DNA from: Salticus scenicus
Taxonomy: Eukaryota; Arthropoda; Arachnida; Araneae; Salticidae
Assembly: GCA_963930645.1 (NCBI GenBank)
Contig: OZ005660.1
Coordinates: 240,502,836 to 240,566,835 of the forward strand
DNA: 64,000 nucleotides
Reading direction: 5' to 3'
Below are positions 56,015 through 64,000 of this stretch, piece by piece (the stretch's first letter is position 1; the number at the start of each line of letters is the position of its first letter). The position numbers were made by a program, and so were the translations under genes. Below the pieces are notes generated by a model. The model was given only the letters and a program-made list of their open reading frames with translations. It made no database searches and was not told where the DNA came from.

Positions 56015-56039
56015 ACTGCCCGGCGCCATGTTGTAATGG

Positions 56040-56450
56040 CGCACTTCACCGGCGTATTGGCTAAAAATATTTAAAAAATGCATTGTCACCGTGTTCTGAG
56101 TTTTTCCAGAAGTTTTAAATGTCTAGCTAGTCGGGAAGTTAATTAAAAATAGATTGCAAGATTTGTACTGGTAACGCTGCCGAAGACAGCAGGGACCCTA
56201 AACAGTTGGCTAAAAGTATTAAAAAAATGCATTTTCACCGTGTTTTGATCTAGTCTGAAAGTTTCAAATGTCTAGCTAGTCGAGAAGTTAGTCAAATAAA
56301 TTTTCTGTTGAGTCACATAAACACTGCTGAAGGCAGTATAGGTATTAGAAACAGTTGGCTAAAAATATTTTTAAAAATGCATTGTCAACGTGTTCTGAAG
56401 TTTTTTGAAAGTTTCAAATGTCTAGCTAGTCGGGAAGTCAGTTAAATTGC
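56040..56450. repeat. ~147-bp tandem repeat, three units
   Basis: Units start near 56058, 56204 and 56351. Each has TTGGCTAAAAATATT, AAAAATGCATTGTCACCGTG, and TTTCAAATGTCTAGCTAGTC followed by GGGAAGTTA. A GCTGAAGGCAGTATAGG-like block joins units. It resembles the tandem interiors of Helitron-like elements, but no element ends were found. Confidence 0.72.
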
Positions 56451-56650
56451 AAGATTTGTCCAAACCGTTTTTGAGTTACTACCGTTTTTTGATACATTTT
56501 GGCCATTATGAACCTAATTTTCCTAAATATCTCCAAAACGGAAAGTCATACAAAGTTCAAAAAGGGAGGTGCACAACTAGATGTTATAACAAACCTATGT
56601 ACCAATTCGCAACTTTGTACGTCCAACTAGAGCCCCTAAATAAAATAATA

Positions 56651-57187
56651 GGCCGGCGCATCACCGCCATTTTTTGGCCTCCGGAGAGGACAGCATTCCC
56701 GTTTGGCGTCCTTATCGCTTCCATAATGATTTTAAGAAATGTTGATCTGAAGCTAATCCGGACAAGATAAGAGCAATAAGCAACAATAATATTCCTAAAA
56801 ACACATTTTTTTCACAGTACATTCTCAGGATGTCATTTTATCCTGAGGATATTCTGTGGATGAACAGGGGTAAGATGTGTTGTTAGGGCGGTATCTGTTT
56901 CTTTCACAAAATGTCGCCAAAACTCAAATACACAGTAATAGAAAGTCTGTGAACACTTTATATTTACTTCTTGAATTACTATAGCAGTTTATCGCTAAAC
57001 AAACTTCCATATCATAGTTTACTTAGCTAAAATTATGAAATATAATAAAACAAGTTACTTTAAAGTAACGTAAGACGATTAAAAAAAATGTTTGTCGTTT
57101 TTTTATCAGTGAAACGCGCTGGGTACACGTGGCAAACCTAAGGCAAATAAATGCCTGATGCGCCAGCTCGTATATATAGGAGCCTTA
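56651..57187 (+). repeat. Dispersed ~515-bp repeat with a TATA box, copy 2
   Basis: This is the inverted counterpart of 31665-32179, ending ...CAGCTCGTATATATAGGAGC. Downstream sequence differs from copy 1, so the repeat border lies right after the TATA-like motif. Unlike copy 1, no ORF follows. Confidence 0.65.
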
Positions 57188-57520
57188 ATCGAAACCATTT
57201 CGATGTGTTCGTAGTAGCATCCAAAGTTTCATTAAAATCGGTAAGAGAGTGATTTAAAAACAATCATTTTCTTTCCATCTGGTATTAGCCCTCCCCACCT
57301 CTTTCCGCGAAGGTATGTGCCAAATCTATATTATTTTGCGATTGGCGAATCGGTTTGTTACATATATTTGAGAGGAAATTTTTAAAATTGTTGATAAAAT
57401 AATTAGTATATTTAAATATCTCTTAAAATATTATGCATATATTTCATAATCCATTTATTCACATCAACTTAATTTAATAAAAAAAAGAAAACTACTTTTA
57501 ATAAAATCACAAAATCCACA
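57188..57520. other. Spacer, no gene seen
   Basis: No gene or repeat family was recognised. Confidence 0.5.
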
Positions 57521-57528
57521 GTGGTCTT

Positions 57529-57889
57529 CAGAGACTGATTACCCAAAAGGCTCAGGAAGCACAAGCTTCCGCTCTAAAATTTAAGAGGGGGCCCCAAAAT
57601 GACTAAAAACAGGTTCTTGGATTTTCTGTTTCATATATTCACCCTCAGATTGAATTTTTTCTGAGAAAGGTCGCCTAAAGCGAGGTAAAATACTCACTAT
57701 TTCGGGAAAAATCTGTTATTTAGCCTCAAAAATCTGAATGTTCTTAATTAATAAGTTATACGATTTTAACGTTGTGTGTATAAACCACCGAGGTATATGA
57801 ATCAGAAAAAAAAAAGAAAATCCGAAATGAAAGGGGGGCCCAGAAATGATATTGAGCTTCCCCTAGCTTCAAAGCTTAATCGGGCCCTG
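57529..57889. mobile_element. Short hAT-type MITE with exact 8-bp TSD
   Basis: It begins CAGAGACTGATTACC and ends, inverted, CAGGGCCCGATTAAG. The identical 8-mer GTGGTCTT flanks both sides (57521-57528, 57890-57897). Subterminal GGGGCCCCAAAATGA and GGGGCCCAGAAATGA blocks lie near the two ends. No coding sequence in 361 bp. Confidence 0.78.
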
Positions 57890-58055
57890 GTGGTCTTATA
57901 ATTTTGTTACACACTGTATTGTTGCCATATATTCAATATATGTTAAATATTCAATATATATTAAATTAATTTGTATGGAAATATGATTCACTATTACTAA
58001 TTTATATTCTCTCTGAAGCCATAGGCCTGCACTATACACTGAAGGAAGGTTAAAA

Positions 58056-58865
58056 ATGGAAAATCTATATGTACATGCATGCCCTGATATAGAAGAAAAG
58101 CCACACATGTGTGAAATATGTTCTAAAGGGTTTTCTCAAATGGGTAACTTCAAGAGACATCTACGCATTCACACAGGGGAAAAGCCGTATGTCTGTGAAA
58201 TATGTTTTAAAGGATTTTCTGAAAATCATAATTTAAAAACGCATTTACTAGCTCACACAGGCGAGAAGCCATACACATGTGAAATCTGTTATAAAAACTT
58301 TTCTATAAAGCAGGCTCTAAATAATCATTTACGCACTCATACAGAAGAAAAACCACATGTTTGTGAAACGTGCTCTAAGGGATTCTCTCTGAAGGTTGAT
58401 TTAAATGTGCATTCACGCACTCACACAGGCGAGAAACCATATGTGTGTGACATTTGTTTGAAAGGATTCGTTAAGAGGAGTGCTTTAAATGTGCATTCAC
58501 GCACTCACACAGGCGAAAAGCCATATGTGTGTGAAATTTGTTCTGAAGAGTTTTCTGTGAAGTATACTCTTCATCGTCATTTACGAACTCATACAAGAGA
58601 AAAGCCATATGTTTGTGAAACGTGTTCTAAAGGATTCTCTGCAAAGATAGAATTGAAAGTGCATTCACGCACTCATACAGGCGAAAAGCCATACATATGT
58701 GAAATATGTCCTAAAGGATTCACTAAGAAAGGTAATTTAAAAAGACATTTTCGCATTCACACAGGAGAAAAGCCATATGTGTGTGGAATATGCTCTAAAG
58801 GATTCTCCCTGAAGACCAATCTAAAAAGACATTTACGCATTCATATAAAATATAATCATGTTTAA
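58056..58865 (+). CDS. C2H2 zinc-finger protein, nine fingers
   Basis: The intronless 269-aa frame starts MENLYVHACPDIEEKPH and then has nine C2H2 fingers of the CxxC-x12-HxxxH class (first at about residues 19-39, last near the C-terminus). Most are joined by TGEKPY-type linkers; variants are TEEKPH (after finger 3) and TREKPY (after finger 6). Such proteins bind DNA in the nucleus, usually as transcription factors. Fingers 4, 5 and 7 share L.VHSRTH helices, a sign of recent finger duplication. No KRAB, BTB or ZAD domain is visible, so this could be the terminal exon of a longer gene, although the ATG is well placed. The stop cuts short an array that once continued (58866-59040). Confidence 0.85.
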   Translation: MENLYVHACPDIEEKPHMCEICSKGFSQMGNFKRHLRIHTGEKPYVCEICFKGFSENHNLKTHLLAHTGEKPYTCEICYKNFSIKQALNNHLRTHTEEKPHVCETCSKGFSLKVDLNVHSRTHTGEKPYVCDICLKGFVKRSALNVHSRTHTGEKPYVCEICSEEFSVKYTLHRHLRTHTREKPYVCETCSKGFSAKIELKVHSRTHTGEKPYICEICPKGFTKKGNLKRHFRIHTGEKPYVCGICSKGFSLKTNLKRHLRIHIKYNHV

Positions 58866-59045
58866 ACCGTATATTTGTTAAATGTGTTTGTTCTAGAATG
58901 TTTTCTGCAAAGAGCAGTTTCAATACACATTTCCGAACTCATACAGAAGAGAAGTCATATGTGTAAAGTGTGTTCCAAAAATTTTTCCAAAACAGATCTA
59001 GAATAACATCTGCAGATTCACAAGCTGGCCAAGGGTGAAGCAGCA
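58866..59045 (+). pseudogene. Two decayed zinc fingers downstream of the ZNF stop
   Basis: After the stop, sequence from about 58908 still reads MFSAKSSFNTHFRTHTEEKS, a finger half with its linker. A second frame from about 58966 reads KVCSKNFSKTDLE, then a stop codon, then HLQIH. The finger register is broken by stops and small indels. The ancestral array thus had at least eleven fingers. Confidence 0.75.
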
Positions 59046-60440
59046 GCCTCAGACAACATACATAGAAGGGCGGCATTTGACTTATGTACCTGAACGTTAT
59101 AATTCAGTTTATATATCACAGTTTCAAAAAAAGAAATTCAATTTTCTTATGAAAAAGGTTTTCTTCCTAAACGATTGATTCATTCGTTGAACTTTAACCG
59201 TCAAAATGCTTAAAAGTAGTTGAAAAATTAATGCTTGTTGTTAAATTTAGCTCTTTAAAAGTTTAAATTTTCTTTTATAAACACTTTTAAACTTTGTTGG
59301 GAAACGATGAAAAAAAAGCTATGTTGTTATTTATTAAAATGTGAAATATGTGTAAAATTATTTTATAAACAATTTATTTCGGTCATAGGACTGTCATGTT
59401 ACCTAATAATAATGATAATTTGTCAAACTGATATTTTAAATGCCAAAATAGCGATAAAGGGCCAAACACAGCAACCGATTGGTGCATGTCACGTGATTCA
59501 TCTTCAACCACGGAAAGCTAATCCTTCATCAGTTGAATCAGCACTCTAATTTATATATCTCGTTGCGTCGGCCTATATATTTCATTTAAGAGGCTCTACA
59601 AGTGGTTATGGCACCACTAGTGTTGCAAAAAACCCACAGTTTTGAAAGAAGGGAATAAACCGGGAATATTGGGAATTTTAAAAATAAACAAAACCAGTCA
59701 CTTTCAAAATGGAAGTTAGGGCTACTATACACAATATTTAAAATTTCAATGAGTATTGTATAAAATAGTTTTAAATGGAGTCGAGCAATTCTATTTTCAG
59801 ACAATACTGCTTCTGTTCATTTGCAACCATTACATACCCTAACAGCACAGTTAGGCTTAACTTATCCACAGTACATCTTAAGGACGTTTCTGGGATGTCT
59901 TTTTATCCAGAAGACATCTTGAAGATATCCTGTGGAAGCGATGTGCTGTCTGGGTAGTAGCTTTTTAATATATTTCCAAAAGAGAAACAAACTGACATTT
60001 TTTTTTTTTTTTGGTCTTTTTTTTTATTATTATTTCTAGGAAAACAAATAAAATAAAATTATGTATTGTTCAAAAGAGATGATATAACAGAGTTCAGAAT
60101 GCCAGCGGTTTTGCCAAGAGAACATCCAATTGTGAGAAGTCTTATATTAGAGGAACACAGTAAAAGAGGACATGCTGGTGCGTCATATACACTTAATACA
60201 CCCCACATTAGAATGTAAGAAAAGAGAGGAAAAAAAGCTAAAAAACCCATAGAAATAGCATGGGACGAAAACCAAAAAAACTCACAATGTCAAGTGTGTT
60301 AAAAAAAAAAAAGGCTCACACTGGAAGTAAGAAAAGGACAAAATTGACTGCTGTTTTTAATCGAAGTATTCCCTCATCAACAAACGTATCTAAAGTCTTC
60401 AGTCTCTTCTCATTCTTATCTGTGAACATTGGCGTAACTA
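59046..60440. other. Intergenic DNA with a short degenerate palindrome
   Basis: Positions 59868-59945 form an imperfect palindrome (CACAGTACATCTTAAGGACG ... GACATCTTGAAGATATCCTG). A similar ACAGTACATTCTCAGGATG... block lies in the dispersed repeat near 56815. No gene is supported; small ORFs here lack recognisable domains. Confidence 0.5.
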
Positions 60441-61165
60441 GATAGGGTCCAAGGAGGCTTGGACCCCCCCCCCCCCCCAGAGTTCCAGTTGGACCCCCCA
60501 GAATTTTTCAAAAATCCAAATTACCATTTCTTCCTTTTTTTTAAGTTAAAAGACGTAAAATGTGCTGTGAAAATAGTACATACCTATGCACGCACATAAA
60601 AAAAGAAAAACGATAAAGAAATTGCACCTATTGCAACTTACAGACACAACAGACATGGACGTACCTAGGGAGGGGGTCCGGACACATCCGGAAATAAAAT
60701 TTAATAAAAGTTTAATAAATATGCTCTTCTGATGTTCTAAATTATTTTATAACCTCCATAACTTTGAAAAGAAAATATGTTTTTTAATCAGTTCTTTAAT
60801 CGTATCATTTGATAGAATTAGTTTTCCATGGAGGAGGGCAGGGGGCCAATAGCCACCTACATTAGAAACATATGTAAAATCTATTGACAGTTTACATGTA
60901 TCTACTACGAGCACAATGACATCTTTTAAAGGCGTTTACTATAAACAGAACTGTGCATGAAAGACTATTTTTGCTTAGCAATATCATATTCTCAAAACAT
61001 CATAATTAACATACAATTTTTATGATGCATTGAACAAGATGGCCTCGAGACAACAAAGTTTCAATTTGATTCTGTATTTTTTATTAATATATAAGTAATT
61101 TCATAAATATGTAAATAAACAAACATTTGTAGAAAAATATTTAATATTACAGTATCTTTACTTAA
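60441..61165. other. Intergenic DNA with a poly(C) tract
   Basis: A C-run lies at about 60464-60478. The GTACCTAGGGAGGGGGTCCGG and GGGGCCAATAG patches resemble TE debris, but no paired ends were found. No gene seen. Confidence 0.45.
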
Positions 61166-61169
61166 CATA

Positions 61170-61565
61170 TGTTCCATTTTATAGCAAACAATACCCAAAA
61201 TCCCTTATGTTATCCTTTGAGAAAATTTGTTTCTGTAATTACTCATTACCTAATGCGTTTTTAAAAAATCCGTTTTCACATTCAGAAAACTCATAATCAT
61301 TAAATTAGAACTTATTTTCCAAAAACTGATTTTTAAATTTTTAGTATTTCATATTGTGGCTAAAAAATTAGAAAAATAAACTTCGTGAAAATTCGCTTAT
61401 TTTAACTAAAAATTAAAGTGTAAAAATTTTAAAAATTATTTTTTCAAAAATGAGCACTTATTTAATGATTGGGGCTTTTCTGAATGTGAAAACAGAAATT
61501 TAAAAAATACATAAGGTAATGAGTCATTGCGGAAAGAAATTTCCCCATATGATAAAATGGGCCCA
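61170..61565. mobile_element. Hairpin MITE related to the one at 47263-47667
   Basis: The inverted arms are about 61235-61310 (TTACTCATTACCTAATGCG, CCGTTTTCACATTCAGAAAA) and about 61470-61545 (TTTTCTGAATGTGAAAACAG, CATAAGGTAATGAGTCATT). The block TTCTGAATGTGAAAACAGAA followed by TTTAAAAA is shared with 47553-47580, so both belong to one family. Outer ends and TSD are not clear here. Confidence 0.6.
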
Positions 61566-61644
61566 CAATTGCTGCAGATCTATTGTAAATGTATGTACTT
61601 CAATTAAGTATGTTCTCAAAAAATATTTTCCCTCTTCCCGATGT

Positions 61645-61870
61645 CCTACCAGTGGCCGAGCGTTTCTGTGCTCAAAGCTGGTAGACGGAAAATGCCCGGT
61701 TCAATCACAGGTCGCGCTCGTCGACTCAGCTGTTTGTGGTTTTTCGTGGTTTTCTCTGAAATTCGCGTAAATACGGGCCAAGATCCCTTAGAAAGACCCC
61801 CCACGTCGGAAATTCCATCCATAGGCCTAGGATCCTAGCGTAGTCAATCGGCCTTAAACCAACAACCACA
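61645..61870 (+). mobile_element. tRNA-derived SINE
   Basis: The head carries a pol III A-box-like TGGCCGAGCGTTT (from about 61653). About 45 bp later, at tRNA-like spacing, is a B-box-like GGTTCAATCAC (61698-61708). The rest is a non-tRNA body ending in ACCAACAACCACACCACAAC. The head cannot fold as an intact tRNA, so this is a SINE and not a tRNA gene. Confidence 0.62.
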
Positions 61871-61879
61871 CCACAACTA

Positions 61880-62853
61880 ACCTCTTCCTAATACTAATAA
61901 AATTTTCTAATACTTCCAGAGTCATTTATAGATAAAAATGCACAAAATTCACTGAAGGTACTATTTAGGTGTTAAGGAATCGCGTGATGTTTTAAATATG
62001 CGAAAAACACTTAGAGAAATGTATAATTTTTTCATGTGAATTCAGTATGAACTGTAATTTTAAATTTTGATAGTTAAAAAAATGAGATTAAACTTAAATT
62101 CTGGGAAAAGGTTAAATTTTACATAAGTAATGGAGAAGGTTTCAATTATAGTGAACAAGAGGCTCTTTATGAGAGGGGCAAAAAGATGCTCAATTTTAAG
62201 CGTATTTATAATAGTGTGTAAGGGGGTCCTAAAAAAAAAAAAATCATAGCCTTGCACCCTACGTCCCTTAAAGAAACCTTGATTTTGGACGCCTCCCGAA
62301 ATAATATCCTGGGTAAACCCTTGACAACGGAATTTTCTTTCTTTAATACTGAGTTGGAGAAGAAAGGGTGATGTGCATATAATAGGTAGTAGGCAGAGAG
62401 AGAGAGAGAAAAAAAAAACCTGTCCTGTGTCCTCTCTTGTAATAGAAATTCTGGTTAATTGTGAACCAAGTATACTCTTGATTCTCGGAAGCAAACAGGG
62501 GCAAAATAGTAATCTGTATTTTGGAGAGGTCAGTTCCACGAATGTTAAATGTCACAGTTTCAAATTAAAGACATTCGTTGTACGTTGTTGTTGGACCACA
62601 ACTTACTGCATATTTAAAATAAGTGAAGTGCGTGTTTGTCATTTTCAAACATCCAGAATAATTTTGGTAAGTTATTTTTAACAAAGATACTACATTATTA
62701 ATTATTATTATTATTTTTTAATAATTTTTTATTTATATGTATTTGATGATTTCTTGTAGAAAGATTTTCTTATTTTCCAAAGCCCAGCCGACTCATGCGT
62801 TAATCAGACCATATTTCTTCTTTCATTCTTAATTACAATTTTTAAAGAATTTA
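61880..62853. other. Intergenic DNA, no gene seen
   Basis: A (GA)n-rich tract lies at about 62394-62418. Overlapping ORFs on both strands (62060-62681) lack domains and are considered spurious. Confidence 0.5.
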
Positions 62854-63300
62854 TCTATAATAATAAAAGAAGATGTCTGTCTGTCTGTCTCTCTGTCTGT
62901 GCATCTATACGTTCAGCCCCTACTGAACGCAGAAGTATAAAATTTGACATGCGGGTGCTCAGAAGCCTTCCTGAGTTGATAGTGAAAACAAAATTTAAAA
63001 ATTTTAATTAGTTCCGGAGATATTAATTAAAATGTAGACCTATGTCTCATCAAAAAGCGATCTCAATTACTCAGAATTCACCGCGATTGCATAAAAATAG
63101 ATATTTTAACGGAGTTAAAAGCAGAAAAAATGGAAAATAAATTAGAAATATTAGTCCGATCGTTACGAATTTGGTACCAAATGAAAGGGAATTTTTTCCG
63201 AATCTAAGAGTGCAAGCGGCTTATCGATACATCAATTAGATTTTTTAAAATTAAACTAAAGTATGAATTTTTTGTGGCAACATCATTTCAAATGCCAGAC
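62854..63300 (+). mobile_element. Helitron-like 5' end
   Basis: It starts TCTATAATAATAAAAGAAG after an A and continues with TGTCTGTCTGTCTGTC-type sequence. This resembles 5' ends of arthropod Helitrons and parallels the TCTATATTAATAAAG end at 25133. No 3' CTRR end was identified downstream, so the extent is uncertain. Confidence 0.5.
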
Positions 63301-63379
63301 GACCGTCCCCAGGTAGCACAAAAATATCGGCCAATATAAAAATTTCATATTGGCCAACGTAAAATGAACCCCCCCCCCC

Positions 63380-63865
63380 TAAAAGATATCCAGGAATATT
63401 ATTTTTTGACATTTATTAATGTTGGCCAATATTTACAGACATCTGTAAATATTATATTTTGACATTATTAAATAACATTTTCAGATATTGCCTGATATAA
63501 TATTTTGTTATTCCTGAATAATATTTTTAAATATTTAGCAATATCTATTTTATAGATTTTTTAATATTGTTTCAAGATATCTCTCTCAATATCTTTTTCT
63601 AATATTTCTGAATAACATATTTAAAGATTAATTTTTGAGATTTTCAAATATTGCTTCTGGATATTTAGAAATATTTTTTTCTAATATTTCTGAATAATAT
63701 TTTCAGATATTCAGCTGTATCTATTTATGAGGTCTTTGAATATTACTTCATGATATTCTAAAATTTTTTTTTCAAATATTTCTAAATAACATTTTTTGAT
63801 ACTTTTCAATATCAATTTCTTAGATTCGTGAATATTGTTTCTCAGTATTGATATATACTTTTTGG
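63380..63865. repeat. Degenerate AATATT-rich tandem repeat
   Basis: TCTAATATTTCTGAATAAC/T-like words recur near 63597, 63686 and 63771, with GATATT/AATATC words between, giving an irregular period of about 85-90 bp. TTGGCCAATAT palindromes stand at the left edge (63340-63440). Short ORFs here are not coding. Confidence 0.55.
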
Positions 63866-63872
63866 TGATAAA

Positions 63873-64000
63873 CAGTCGGATGTAAAAGTATCCAAGCACT
63901 AGTAATAATCCCTCTACAAAAAAAGTACACTTCATACTGCCTTGTTAAATAAACCAATGTCGAGTTACGTTCTTAGTAAGTCAAAGAACATGACCTGACA
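63873..64000 (+). mobile_element. Tc1-type MITE, cut by the window end
   Basis: It starts CAGTCGGATGTAAAAGTATC and proceeds through AAAAAAAGTACACTTCATAC and GAGTTACGTTCTTAG into the loop of the hairpin. The order is the same as in the copies at 13720 and 32182. The right arm begins GAACATGAC, and the window stops there. Confidence 0.65.

Noticed and set aside
61645..61720. Possible tRNA gene
   Set aside because: A- and B-box-like words are present, but the cloverleaf does not close and a non-tRNA body follows; called a SINE.
62060..62681. Opposed 159-aa and 102-aa ORFs
   Set aside because: No domain, overlapping on both strands, with a GA-rich low-complexity tract in the middle.

Overview
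The window looks like nuclear DNA of an animal. It is very AT-rich, genes are split by GT-AG introns, and most recognisable sequence is transposable elements (TEs). There is no operon structure, ribosome binding site, CRISPR array or rRNA. The mix of THAP-DDE, PIF/Harbinger, irritans-type mariner, pogo/Tigger, hAT, Helitron and Penelope-like elements fits an arthropod genome, perhaps an arachnid. TE content alone cannot fix the species, so that is inference. All exon joins, target-site duplications (TSDs) and terminal inverted repeats (TIRs) were read by eye; nothing was searched against a database. || Layout. 0-7 kb: a 1.24-kb hAT-type non-autonomous element with an exact 8-bp TSD, a ~138-bp repeat array, a higher-order satellite, and a deleted pogo element that keeps only its N-terminal HTH. 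7-17 kb: a second hAT-type element with an exact 8-bp TSD and a foldback element nested inside it, followed by Helitron-like and MITE (short non-autonomous DNA transposon) debris. 17.4-21.7 kb: a deleted mariner with perfect 30-bp TIRs, most of which was copied together with its flank in a recent 1.26-kb tandem duplication. 22.2-25.1 kb: a minus-strand Helitron-like element packed with ~145-bp tandem units. 27.3-30.4 kb: an orphan 3.1-kb element with 26-bp TIRs. || 31-41 kb: a candidate first exon with a TATA box in a dispersed repeat; then an apparently intact three-exon THAP-domain DDE transposase gene (32549-39709, 431 aa) whose introns are filled with other TEs; then a degenerate Penelope-like retroelement with inverted terminal repeats. 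|| 43.6-54.6 kb: the centrepiece, a full-length 10.95-kb PIF/Harbinger transposon with matching TIRs and a TCA TSD. It carries a four-exon transposase gene on + and a convergent four-exon Myb/SANT-like gene on -, as autonomous Harbingers do. A hAT element sits inside it, and a pogo-type element sits inside the hAT, giving three levels of nesting, each with its own TSD. Removing the Harbinger and one TSD copy joins the flanks into one open minus-strand reading frame with a 3' splice acceptor on one side and a 5' splice donor on the other. The transposon therefore appears to have landed in a coding exon of a host (or older TE-derived) gene. Each Harbinger gene has one apparent single-base discrepancy in an A-run. 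|| 55-64 kb: short tandem repeats, a dispersed repeat inverted relative to the 31-32 kb copy, a hAT MITE with an exact 8-bp TSD, a nine-finger C2H2 zinc-finger ORF followed by two decayed fingers, a tRNA-derived SINE, a Helitron-like 5' end, and a Tc1-type MITE cut by the window edge.
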